Part shown: positions 17,062 to 25,707 of the stretch, piece after piece | How positions within the stretch are numbered: position 1 is the first letter of the stretch | Layout: each line of letters begins with the position of its first letter | DNA from: CAIVAT01 sp037128705 | GTDB taxonomy: Bacteria; Bacteroidota; Bacteroidia; Bacteroidales; FEN-979 | Assembly: GCA_037128705.1 (NCBI GenBank) | Contig: JBAXVX010000028.1 | Coordinates: 1-51,764, forward strand | Length of the DNA: 51,764 nucleotides | Direction of reading: 5' to 3' | Notes under the pieces: model-generated | What the model was told of the DNA's origin: nothing | The model's input: the letters and a program-made list of their open reading frames with translations, nothing else | The model's database searches: none | Translations under genes and position numbers: made by a program

Positions 17062-17203
17062 GAAAGAATGCACAATTAGTCTGATTTTTTGCAAATAGGA
17101 TTAAATTTTAGGACGAATTTGCAATTTCTACTACAAAAATCAATCAGGTTAGCATAAAATAGGATGTTCTGCTATAAAACAGAAAGATGTGGTGGTATTC
17201 AAT

Positions 17204-17234
17204 TTTGATTCGCTTCATTGCTGTGGTATTTTTG
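17204..17234 (+). promoter_or_regulatory. Consensus Bacteroidota promoter for the lipid-type operon
   Basis: TTTG at 17204-17207 and TATTTTTG at 17227-17234 are separated by exactly 19 bases, which matches the Bacteroidota primary promoter (TTTG, 19-21 bases, TAnnTTTG). Transcription should start near 17241, leaving a leader of roughly 75 bases before the lipoprotein ATG at 17317. This is the best promoter in the window, and it lies upstream of a run of seven tightly spaced genes. The rest of the 17033-17316 gap shows no convincing gene. Confidence 0.65.
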
Positions 17235-17316
17235 GCATTGGAAATTAACAGGTTAAATACCCGTTTTTCAAAAACAGACCATCCTGAAAATATTGAAACC
17301 GTTAACATTTATTGTT

Positions 17317-19017
17317 ATGAAAAACCGTGTACAAAAAACATTTCCAGGCGTTTATCATATTGCTGCTCTGCTTTTTCTTGGAACCCTATCGGGCTGCGGT
17401 TACTATTATAAAGTACAAACTGTAACCAGGGTTACTCCCCAGAATATTAAAACATGCGACTCCCTGAATAAATTCCTGATTTTGCACCAGGGAAAATCAG
17501 TCTGGCATTTATCCGATCCCGGTGTTTCCGACAGCATGCTGTCGGGGACCCTTACCATGTTGCCCGGTAATTGCCAGCAGTATAAAACCAATCATCCAAA
17601 AAAGACCAACAGATACAAAAGGGATGATCGCATCCTTGTGCTTAGCCAGGTTCACCTTTATCTGCAGGATTCACTTGTTCCGGAATTCAAAACCGGAGAC
17701 TATGCAAAAATTGATTTTTCGGCAATCAGCAAGGCTGAGATATATATAAAAGCCAAAGGCCGGACTACGGCATCCTGGATTGTTCCTATCGTATTTACTG
17801 GAATCGGGGTTGCTATGGTCACGACGGCAGCGGTTGCTATAGCGACGAAATCATCCTGTCCGCTGGTTTATATTAAAAGGGATAGCAGTTTCACCTTTAG
17901 TGGAGAAATTTTTGGCGGAGCCATCTATTCATCCCTCGAACGGCATGATTACCTTTCATTGCCAGGTTTTGAACCATCAAAGAACCGGTATGAGCTGAAA
18001 ATCACCAACGGGTTGCCCGAAATACAATACATAAACCTTTCTGAATTATGGATAGTCAGCCATCCGGAGAATGTACAGGTCTTATCCGACCGCGTGGGAG
18101 TGATTCACACAATAATTAACCCGGAACTACCTGAAAAAGCATTATCGTCAGCAAAAGTCAATATTCTTCCGCTGATCAGCATGAAGGACCGGAGTTGTTT
18201 CCAGTTTGATGAAGAGCCATCCCTTACCGGGGATACCTGTGCGTTCAATACAGCTTTTTTAACATTTCCTGTTCCAGAAAATGCAGATGTCGGGAAACTG
18301 GTTATCAAGGCAGGGAATTCGATGTGGGGAGATTATGCCTTTGGGGAGCTCACAAAATTATTTGGCAACCGGTATGAAGAATTTATCAGTTGGCAGGGAA
18401 AAAGATCACCGGAAAAGACGCTGCAATGGCAAAAGGATCAGCGATATCCTTTGATGGTCTACCTGGAAACGAACTCCGGCTGGCAATTCGTAGATTATTT
18501 TGACCTGATTGGTCCGCTTGATGCCAGGGAAATGGTAATGCCGATAGATTTATCCCGGGCACTTTTTGCCAATACAACAGCCAGCGGAAAGTCGATAAGG
18601 ATCAAACTCGAATCAGGATTTAAGTTCTGGGATCTTGATTATGCCTCCATGGATTTTTCAAGGGATACCCTGTTCACAATAGATTACGTTAAACCCTCCT
18701 CTGCAATAACCGAATCTGGGAAAAATGTAACGCAACTTCTCTCGAACAACGACATGAACTATTATATACAGGAAAAAATCGGGGAGGAGGGATTGTTGGT
18801 CTACCAGGACAGCCCGGAGATTCATGGAATGAAAAAATCCATTTTTTTACATACCAAGGGATACTATACCCATGTAAGAAATTATCCAAATCCACCAGAT
18901 AAAAAGCAACTTCATGCGTTTTTGATCCCCGGCAGATTCAGCAAATTTTCTTATGATATTTATTCTGAATTCATGAAAAAGAAGATGGTACTCATATCTG
19001 AACCCAGGTTGCCATGA
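17317..19017 (+). CDS. Large predicted lipoprotein, first gene of the operon
   Basis: I start this at the ATG at 17317 (566 residues); a TTG at 17293 only adds eight residues. A lipoprotein signal is clear: a hydrophobic stretch (about 14-25), lipobox LSGC with C27, then GYYYKVQ. An N-terminal soluble segment is followed by a second hydrophobic stretch (about 150-175, ASWIVPIVFTGIGVAMVTTAAVAIAT) that could be a hairpin or buried helix. The remainder is beta-rich, with pairs of cysteines (for example near DRSCFQF and GDTCAF). I recognise no named family. It overlaps the radical SAM gene by 4 bases (ATGA), so it is very probably part of the same transcript and may act in the envelope on the operon's product. 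Confidence 0.75.
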   Translation: MKNRVQKTFPGVYHIAALLFLGTLSGCGYYYKVQTVTRVTPQNIKTCDSLNKFLILHQGKSVWHLSDPGVSDSMLSGTLTMLPGNCQQYKTNHPKKTNRYKRDDRILVLSQVHLYLQDSLVPEFKTGDYAKIDFSAISKAEIYIKAKGRTTASWIVPIVFTGIGVAMVTTAAVAIATKSSCPLVYIKRDSSFTFSGEIFGGAIYSSLERHDYLSLPGFEPSKNRYELKITNGLPEIQYINLSELWIVSHPENVQVLSDRVGVIHTIINPELPEKALSSAKVNILPLISMKDRSCFQFDEEPSLTGDTCAFNTAFLTFPVPENADVGKLVIKAGNSMWGDYAFGELTKLFGNRYEEFISWQGKRSPEKTLQWQKDQRYPLMVYLETNSGWQFVDYFDLIGPLDAREMVMPIDLSRALFANTTASGKSIRIKLESGFKFWDLDYASMDFSRDTLFTIDYVKPSSAITESGKNVTQLLSNNDMNYYIQEKIGEEGLLVYQDSPEIHGMKKSIFLHTKGYYTHVRNYPNPPDKKQLHAFLIPGRFSKFSYDIYSEFMKKKMVLISEPRLP

Positions 19018-20186
19018 AAATAGAATATACAAATCACCCGCAGAAAATTATCACCGGGATAAGGAAAAAACTGGTTCGGCTCAGGGTTGGTTTACATATG
19101 GCTAAAGTAGTTTACCGCATTTGCAGGAACCCTTTTTTGTGTATGAAAACGCTTGAAAAGCTCGCCAAACACAGGAGGGACTATGCGGGAAAGATGATAA
19201 AGAAAATCGTTCATGTCGATGGAAAATACTACTGGGACCTTTACATACCGGGTTATAGATCGGAAGCCATAACCAAATTTTTTATTGGAGAAACAGAGAA
19301 GATACTAAGTAAAGAAAGAAAAACAAACCGATTCACCAATATCTTAATTGCCATTACCAAACGATGCCCTTTAAAATGCGAACATTGTTATGAATGGGAT
19401 TCGCTCAATGCTGATGAAACGCTGACATTATCCGACATCAAAGCCATTGTTTCCAAATTTCAGGAGAGGGGAACCGGTATTATTCAGTTAACCGGGGGTG
19501 AACCCATGATGAAAGTGAACGATCTTCTGGAAATTATAAAGTCATCAAAGCACGGGACGGATTTCTGGATATTCACATCCGGGTATAATCTGACGATGGA
19601 AAATGCGATTAAACTCAAGCGGGCCGGATTAACCGGGGTTGTTATCAGCATGGACCATTTTGACCCCAATATTCACAACCTTTTCCGAGGTTCCGACCGG
19701 TCATTTGAATGGGTTCAGGCTGCAGTCAGAAATTCAATTGAAGCACATCTTGTTACTGCACTTTCAGTTTGTATGACGAAATCTTTTGTTACCGAATCAA
19801 ATCTGATGGCCTATGCTGACCTTGCAAAAAAAATGGGGGTCTCCTTTATCCAGATACTTGAACCCAGGGCCGTAGGACATTACAGCGGGAGAGATGTATT
19901 GCTGGATGAAAGTCATGAAAAAATTCTGGAAGATTTCTACTTTAAAATGAATTTCAAAAAAACACACAGAAAGTATCCGATAGTTTGCTATCATGGTTAT
20001 TATCAGCGGAAAACGGGATGTTTTGGTTCCGCAAACAGGAGTTTGTATGTAGATACAGACGGCGATTTACATGCTTGTCCCTTTTGCCAGTCAAAAATGG
20101 GAAATGCGTTATACGATAGTCTGGATAGCTTAATTGATCGGATGACCTCAACAGGATGTCATAAATATGCTGCCTCCATTTTTTAA
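19014..20186 (+). CDS. Radical SAM protein with C-terminal cysteine-rich tail
   Basis: This is a 390-residue radical SAM enzyme. The cluster motif is CPLKCEHC (C118, C122, C125), followed by GGEP (161-164) and a TIM-barrel pattern. The C-terminal part has several cysteines (GCFGSANRSLYVDTDGDLHACPFC) arranged like a reduced SPASM-type auxiliary cluster domain. The roughly 100-residue N-terminal region is basic and may associate with a membrane. The substrate is not evident. The ATGA overlap with the lipoprotein gene and the 11-base gap to the ligase fusion place it firmly in the operon. No small precursor-peptide gene is nearby, so a small-molecule or lipid substrate is more likely than a RiPP. 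This is an inference. Confidence 0.85.
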   Translation: MKIEYTNHPQKIITGIRKKLVRLRVGLHMAKVVYRICRNPFLCMKTLEKLAKHRRDYAGKMIKKIVHVDGKYYWDLYIPGYRSEAITKFFIGETEKILSKERKTNRFTNILIAITKRCPLKCEHCYEWDSLNADETLTLSDIKAIVSKFQERGTGIIQLTGGEPMMKVNDLLEIIKSSKHGTDFWIFTSGYNLTMENAIKLKRAGLTGVVISMDHFDPNIHNLFRGSDRSFEWVQAAVRNSIEAHLVTALSVCMTKSFVTESNLMAYADLAKKMGVSFIQILEPRAVGHYSGRDVLLDESHEKILEDFYFKMNFKKTHRKYPIVCYHGYYQRKTGCFGSANRSLYVDTDGDLHACPFCQSKMGNALYDSLDSLIDRMTSTGCHKYAASIF

Positions 20187-20197
20187 AGATCGGCCCT

Positions 20198-23100
20198 ATG
20201 AAAAAATTTGATATCATCCTGGAAAATCCGATTGAGCTTCATTCGGAAAAACCAAAGACCATTGGCCAGATCCTGTTTGAAGATCGGCCGGGCAGGAATG
20301 AAAACGACCTGATCATCCTTAGTCACGTTGATACAAAGTATACGGAGGTTAGTCTTTGTCGTCTCCGTTTCATTGTTTCAAACCTGTTAGCCGATTTTAA
20401 ACGGCAGGGGATAACCCACGGGGATACCGTTGTTTTATTAAATTTTTCAGGATGCAACGAGATGTATACGGCCTTGTTATTCCTGGCACTGGCCACGAAT
20501 GGCTGCAGGGTTTTTCTTCCCATGTTTTCGGAGACCATAGAATTTGAGAATTGGCTTGAGATGGCCAATGTCAAACACATCATCGTACCGGAGGGTGAAG
20601 TGATGAGCCTGGAGGGGCATGACAAAGACAAGGATTCTGTAAAAAGGATCCGAAAAATAGCGGAAAAAAGGAAGATCCCTTTACTGGATATGATTTCCGT
20701 TTTTGGATTAGCAGAAAATATTCTTTCTAATACCATTTCCGGTCAGCCTGAAACGGGCGAAGTCTTAACCTCGTTGAGTAGGGTTGAATCAGGTGATGAA
20801 GCACTCATCATCACCACTTCAGGCTCAACGGGGCATTCAAAGCTGGTGGTTTATACCCACGAAGCCTTTTGGCTGAACTGTATGGCGTGGCAACAATCCG
20901 GATTTTATCAAAAGGATCTGCTTGGAGGAACGGGGTTCACGCCGATGTTCACGCATACCATGGGAATAAGGGCGTTTATCAACGCCTTGTGGACCGGCTC
21001 GCCGGTATGCCTGATCATTACCGAATGGTTTACCCGTAAACCGGAAACGGTACGTTATCTGCTTCTGAAAATGAAACCATCGCACATTACCGGCGGACCT
21101 GCTGTTTACAATTTATTCCTGGAACTTTACCGGCTTTATCCTGAATTGAAATCAACGCTGTCGCCGCATTTTAAAACACTTGTCTCAAGCGGCGCAGGAT
21201 ATAACCAGGTCACCGCGCAGGAGGTATTTGATGCCATTGGGTTGAGGTTGCATAATGCCTTCGGCACAACGGAGACCCAGCAGGTTTTTTCCACGTTACT
21301 AAGCAACGACAACATTTTCAGCCACGGGCTTTTGCCTTTTGGCAATCCGTTGCCCGGGGTTTCAGTCGGGCTCATCCATTCAGATACCGGAAAGGAATGC
21401 TATCATCTTTATCTGCGTTCGGTTTTTGGCTACAAATATTGTATCGGAGAGGATGAAAAAATGGATTTCTTTGAAACAGGGGACATTGTGATGTTGACCG
21501 GAGACAAGAGCCTGCTTTTTATTGGTCGTGCGAGCAGGGATTACTTCAAGGACAATTTCGGAGTGAAAATCCCGGTACATGCGTTAAAAGACTACTATCA
21601 GCGGCTGCTTTCACAAATACATCATGCCGAATTTTATCCCATGTTCAATTTTCCCGGATTATCCGCGATCCTATTTGTTAATGAGCATAACCATCCCGGA
21701 GGAATCATTGCGGACTCATCCGTTTTGAAGAAATATGCAGGAATTGTTGAAGGAATAAATAACCAGTTGAAGGAGCAGATTGAACCCTTCGAATTTTATC
21801 ACCGGCATATTTGCAGGATTGCCCTAATTAACCACCCTCCGCCTTTAACGCGAAAGGGCACCATCTCCTCAAAAGACATCCACGCATCTTTTGGTGAACT
21901 GATTGAGCGCATGCAGGATTGCAGAAAAGATTCAAATGGAATCGAAATTACGGAAACCTGTTATCTTTCGACAGACAAATATTCAAGGTACATCAGTCCG
22001 CAAATCGGCACCTTGCTTTCTGCCCTCAAAATGAACCAGGTATTTCATCGCGGCAAAAAAGATTCGCTATACACCTTTATCCAGGGTAAGGAAACTGAAA
22101 TACTTGACCTTGCAGGCGGATATGGGACCAACCTTATTGGGCACTCAGATTCCAGAATCCTTGAAGCCATATCCTCTTTTTTATCTTCCGGCGGAATCGC
22201 GCTGAACAACCAGCTGAGCATTCCCTTTTATACGGGTTTACTTGCCGAAAAACTGAGCCTGACGGTGGGGCAAAAAACAGGTAAAAGTTTCAAGGTTTTA
22301 TTTGGCAACAGCGGGTCGGAGGCCGTGGAGATCGCTCTTCATCATGCTCTTTTTGAATGGAGGAAAAAAATTGCCAAACTTCGTGATCTTCAGTTCCAGA
22401 TGTATGGAAGTCTTGATTATATTGATGTTCCCGCAATCTGGCAAAAGAACGATGAAATTATACAGAACGCAAAGGTCCGGCTGATCGCCCTCGCAGGTGC
22501 GTTTCACGGGCATAGCACCGGAGCCCGGAGCGCCCTGGGCAACCAGAAAAAGCGAACCGGTTTTTCCAATCTCCCAAAAATAGAAGCCTGGTTTGTGAAT
22601 GATCGTAACCCGGATTGGAAAAACCGCATTCAGGAAATTTTCCGAGACTCGTTTATTCCTCTTGAAAGAATAATTCAAACCAACGGACACGCAGTGGTGG
22701 AGCAATTCAGGATCAGTACGGTCATTGCAGCCATCGCCGAGCCGGTGACAGGCGAAGGCGGAGTACGCAAGGTGGATCAGGAAATGCTTGAATATCTTAC
22801 AGGATTTGATTTTCCGCTCATCGCCGATGAGATTCAATGCGGGCTTGGACGCACAGGGCAATTCCCGGCTTTCGCCAAGGCGGATTATTACCTTTTTGGC
22901 AAGGCGCTTGGCGGAGGTGTTGAAAAGATATCGGCTGTTTTGGTCGACAGTCAGCGGTTTTGTTTCGAATTCAGCGAAAATTATGTCAGTACGTTCGGAA
23001 ACGGTGAACTGGCAGCCATTGCCGCATTAAAAACGCTTGAAATCATTGAAGCTGAAAACCTGGCAGAACGGGCATTCCAATGCGGGGAGTACCTTGTAAG

Positions 23101-24589
23101 GGAAATAAATCAAATCCGTGACAAATTTCCTTCTGTGATTTTTGATGTTACAGGTGAGGGTTTAATGCTGGGAGTGAATTTCAATCCTGCCTGTGCTTCG
23201 GAAAATGTGATGCTCAGGGCGTCCTTTGGTACCGAAAAAGCCGGATATCTATTCTCGGCCTGGTTTTTTCACAAACACAGGATCAGGCTATTTCCTACAC
23301 TTTCGGCACCAGACACCTTGCGGATCGAACCATCGGCTTTTTTTACAGAGGCGGAGGCGAACCGATTTTGTTTGGCCCTGGAGGATCTATGCCATATTCT
23401 CTATGAAAAAAGAGTTTATGATCTTTTTTCGTTTCTGATGGATGACGATCCCTTTGATGACAACAAAGGAGCTTTTCCCGAAATCGGCCATTATCAAACC
23501 TTTCTTGAAGAGCCGGCTGCCCGCGCAGCGAAAGTTGCATTTATTGCCCATATGGTCAATCCGGTGAATGAACTGCGCATGCTGGAACCCGATCTTTGCC
23601 GGGCGTCGGATACTGGTTTAAGAATTCTTTTTAAACGACTGCAGACCCTAATGGAGATGAAGCCGTTCCGGCTGATAGCCAACAATCTGTTTAATGGAAA
23701 GATTCATTTTTCTTTTTATATCCTTCCGGTGGATTCGGCCGAGCTGGAATATCTTCATAAGAGCGGTAAAACCAGGCGGGTCATTTCAAAGATCCAGGAG
23801 GCGGTATACCTGGCTGCAAAAGAGGGGGCCTCGGTCGTAAGTCTGGGTGGCTACACATCGATTTTAACCTGTAACGGAATTTCGCTGGCAGAACCCTCCG
23901 GATGCCGCATCATTACAGGGAATACACTCACCGCTGCTTCCGGTTTGACAAACCTGCGCAAGTACTTGTTTGCAACCCCTGATTTTAAAAAGCCTGCCCG
24001 TATTGCAATTGTAGGCGCAACCGGAAACATCGGACAGGTGATCGCTGAAATGATCAGCACCCAGACAGATATCTGCTCTGATTTACTCCTGGTTGCACGG
24101 TCGGTAAAAAGATTGGGTGTCATCGCAAAAGAGCTGGATAGAAAAAAGGCTCCCGGGATAAGCATTGATACCTCCGTTGAATTGTCTGTTTTAAAAACAG
24201 CCGACATCCTGATCATTTGTGCAAACACCAATGATCCGCTGATCTATCCTCATCATATCTCAAAAGAAAAGCCAGTGCTTATTTCCGACCTCTCTGTTCC
24301 ATCAGCTTTGGCGAAAGAGACTGCCTTGCTGCCAAATGTTATCAGCATGCCCTTTTCGGCCTATGTAACCATGCCGGAGGATCCGGAGACGGTCATTAGT
24401 TCCTTGTCGCCGGCCGGAACAGTTTTCTGCTGTGCGGGTGAAGCAATGCTGCTGGGGCTGGAAGACTGCCCGTTTCCTTTGAAAGGACACCTGCTTCCCG
24501 ATGCCTTGAGAAAAATATCGAAAATGGCTGAAAAACATGGGCTTTTCAATCATCTCGGCGTTATCAAAAGTTATAAAGTAACAGTCTGA
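20198..24589 (+). CDS. Trifunctional fusion: adenylate-forming ligase, class III aminotransferase, acyl-ACP-reductase-like
   Basis: The protein has 1463 residues in three parts. Residues 1-570 form an acyl-adenylate ligase: TTSGSTGHSK (206-215), AFGTTET (354-360), ETGDIVML (426-433) and K553 in the A10-like RKGTISSKD. Residues 590-1070 form a class III PLP aminotransferase: GNSGSEAVEIAL (703-714), GAFHGH (767-772), ADEIQCGLGRTG (876-887) and PLP lysine K902 in FGKALGGG. Residues about 1110-1463 resemble cyanobacterial acyl-ACP reductase: SLGGYTSI (1215-1222), TGNT (1240-1243), NAD(P)-binding VGATGNIG (1272-1279) and FCCAGEAMLL, in which C1412 aligns with the AAR catalytic cysteine. No carrier-protein domain is seen. 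The set could take a fatty acid to thioester, aldehyde and amine. Tambjamine TamH, an aminotransferase-reductase fusion, is the nearest precedent I know. Confidence 0.85.
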   Translation: MKKFDIILENPIELHSEKPKTIGQILFEDRPGRNENDLIILSHVDTKYTEVSLCRLRFIVSNLLADFKRQGITHGDTVVLLNFSGCNEMYTALLFLALATNGCRVFLPMFSETIEFENWLEMANVKHIIVPEGEVMSLEGHDKDKDSVKRIRKIAEKRKIPLLDMISVFGLAENILSNTISGQPETGEVLTSLSRVESGDEALIITTSGSTGHSKLVVYTHEAFWLNCMAWQQSGFYQKDLLGGTGFTPMFTHTMGIRAFINALWTGSPVCLIITEWFTRKPETVRYLLLKMKPSHITGGPAVYNLFLELYRLYPELKSTLSPHFKTLVSSGAGYNQVTAQEVFDAIGLRLHNAFGTTETQQVFSTLLSNDNIFSHGLLPFGNPLPGVSVGLIHSDTGKECYHLYLRSVFGYKYCIGEDEKMDFFETGDIVMLTGDKSLLFIGRASRDYFKDNFGVKIPVHALKDYYQRLLSQIHHAEFYPMFNFPGLSAILFVNEHNHPGGIIADSSVLKKYAGIVEGINNQLKEQIEPFEFYHRHICRIALINHPPPLTRKGTISSKDIHASFGELIERMQDCRKDSNGIEITETCYLSTDKYSRYISPQIGTLLSALKMNQVFHRGKKDSLYTFIQGKETEILDLAGGYGTNLIGHSDSRILEAISSFLSSGGIALNNQLSIPFYTGLLAEKLSLTVGQKTGKSFKVLFGNSGSEAVEIALHHALFEWRKKIAKLRDLQFQMYGSLDYIDVPAIWQKNDEIIQNAKVRLIALAGAFHGHSTGARSALGNQKKRTGFSNLPKIEAWFVNDRNPDWKNRIQEIFRDSFIPLERIIQTNGHAVVEQFRISTVIAAIAEPVTGEGGVRKVDQEMLEYLTGFDFPLIADEIQCGLGRTGQFPAFAKADYYLFGKALGGGVEKISAVLVDSQRFCFEFSENYVSTFGNGELAAIAALKTLEIIEAENLAERAFQCGEYLVREINQIRDKFPSVIFDVTGEGLMLGVNFNPACASENVMLRASFGTEKAGYLFSAWFFHKHRIRLFPTLSAPDTLRIEPSAFFTEAEANRFCLALEDLCHILYEKRVYDLFSFLMDDDPFDDNKGAFPEIGHYQTFLEEPAARAAKVAFIAHMVNPVNELRMLEPDLCRASDTGLRILFKRLQTLMEMKPFRLIANNLFNGKIHFSFYILPVDSAELEYLHKSGKTRRVISKIQEAVYLAAKEGASVVSLGGYTSILTCNGISLAEPSGCRIITGNTLTAASGLTNLRKYLFATPDFKKPARIAIVGATGNIGQVIAEMISTQTDICSDLLLVARSVKRLGVIAKELDRKKAPGISIDTSVELSVLKTADILIICANTNDPLIYPHHISKEKPVLISDLSVPSALAKETALLPNVISMPFSAYVTMPEDPETVISSLSPAGTVFCCAGEAMLLGLEDCPFPLKGHLLPDALRKISKMAEKHGLFNHLGVIKSYKVTV

Positions 24590-24597
24590 AGTTCGAA

Positions 24598-25707
24598 ATG
24601 AAACCGTTGTACAATTTTGGCTTATCACAGGAAGATCCGCTAACCGAGATCAAAGGATTGGATCTTGCCGATGGCGATTCGTTGCTTTGTATCGCTGCCG
24701 CGGGGGAGGTTCCGCTTAGTATTGCCGCGTTGAAAAACGTATCTATTGTGGCGGTTGATCCTTCTGAAGATCAACTTCGGCTATGCCGGATCAAACAGCA
24801 AACTGCCGTGGTTCTCAATTCTCCCAATGCAGCGGGGTTTCTGGGTTATACAAGAATGCCCGGTAAAAGACGTGAAAAGCTTTTTAATCATAACATTGTT
24901 TCTTCTTTAAATAAAGACGATCAGGATTTCTGGCGGAAAAAAATGCAGTTCGTCCGAGGGGGCTTAATCCACTGCGGGAAATTTGAACGATTTATCAAAA
25001 AAGCCTCCAGGCCTGCCCTGTGGATCATCGGGAGGAAGAATTTTTACAGGTTGTTTGACTGTAATTCCAGAAAAGAGCAGGAAGAGATCTTTGACCGGTT
25101 TTTCGCCGGGATTCTCCTGAAAACGATCTTTAAGACGGTCTTTCATCCGTGGGTTTACACAAACAGGGGGATAGATGCGGTTGGCATGCAGCATCATAAG
25201 GAGGGGAATATCGGGGATTTCTTCTTCAACAGGTTTCGAAATTTTTGCTGCAGCACCCCGGCCCGTGATAATTTCTTACTTCAGTATGTTTTTTTCCGGC
25301 AATCCCTGTTTCCCGGGGCTTTACCGGAATACCTCAAATCGGAAAACCATAGGACATTCCTTCAGAACCAAAGTAAAATTATTTTTGTCAAGTCCACCAT
25401 GGAACAGGTATTGACCCAGGTGCCGCCCGGGAAATTCAATAAAATCCAACTTTCAAACATCGGCGACTGGATTTCCAAAGAATCGATGGCCGGAATTCTT
25501 GTCAAGATCCAGGAAAAAACAAGCCCCGGAAGCGGCGTGGTCATGCGCCACATTTACTTTGAGCATCCGGTTCCTGATTCAGTGCATTTCCTGAAACCCA
25601 ACCATGAACTGGGTGAAGAAATTATTAAGACAGACCGTTTTCCTTTCAGTTCAATCGTTCCCATTTTACACATCAACCATGAACGAATATCAGATCAAAT
25701 CCATTGA
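24598..25707 (+). CDS. DUF3419/BtaA-like 3-amino-3-carboxypropyltransferase
   Basis: The 369-residue protein follows the BtaA (DUF3419) pattern. The N-terminus reads QEDPLTEIKGLDL. The SAM-binding region is SLLCIAAAGEVPLSIAAL (about 28-45) plus VAVDPSEDQLRLCRIK. FLGYTR and GGLIHCGKFERF (121-132) follow, and QLSNIGDWIS (284-293) near the C-terminus corresponds to the family's LSNI motif. BtaA moves the 3-amino-3-carboxypropyl group of SAM onto diacylglycerol to start betaine-lipid synthesis. There is no BtaB-type N-methyltransferase here, so the acceptor and product may differ. It starts 8 bases after the ligase fusion and overlaps the GNAT gene by 29 bases. Family membership is well supported; the acceptor is unknown. 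Confidence 0.82.
   Translation: MKPLYNFGLSQEDPLTEIKGLDLADGDSLLCIAAAGEVPLSIAALKNVSIVAVDPSEDQLRLCRIKQQTAVVLNSPNAAGFLGYTRMPGKRREKLFNHNIVSSLNKDDQDFWRKKMQFVRGGLIHCGKFERFIKKASRPALWIIGRKNFYRLFDCNSRKEQEEIFDRFFAGILLKTIFKTVFHPWVYTNRGIDAVGMQHHKEGNIGDFFFNRFRNFCCSTPARDNFLLQYVFFRQSLFPGALPEYLKSENHRTFLQNQSKIIFVKSTMEQVLTQVPPGKFNKIQLSNIGDWISKESMAGILVKIQEKTSPGSGVVMRHIYFEHPVPDSVHFLKPNHELGEEIIKTDRFPFSSIVPILHINHERISDQIH

Noticed and set aside
17187..17411. 74-codon plus-strand ORF between aspS and the lipoprotein gene
   Set aside because: It covers the consensus promoter at 17204-17234 and runs into the lipoprotein gene in another frame. It has no recognisable domain and looks like a chance ORF.
22298..22861. 187-codon minus-strand ORF inside the ligase-aminotransferase fusion
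   Set aside because: It lies opposite the highly conserved PLP-binding region, so it is best explained as a shadow of that coding frame.
20198..24589. A carrier-protein (PCP/ACP) domain inside the fusion
   Set aside because: I looked for the phosphopantetheine serine motif between the ligase and aminotransferase and near the reductase and saw none.
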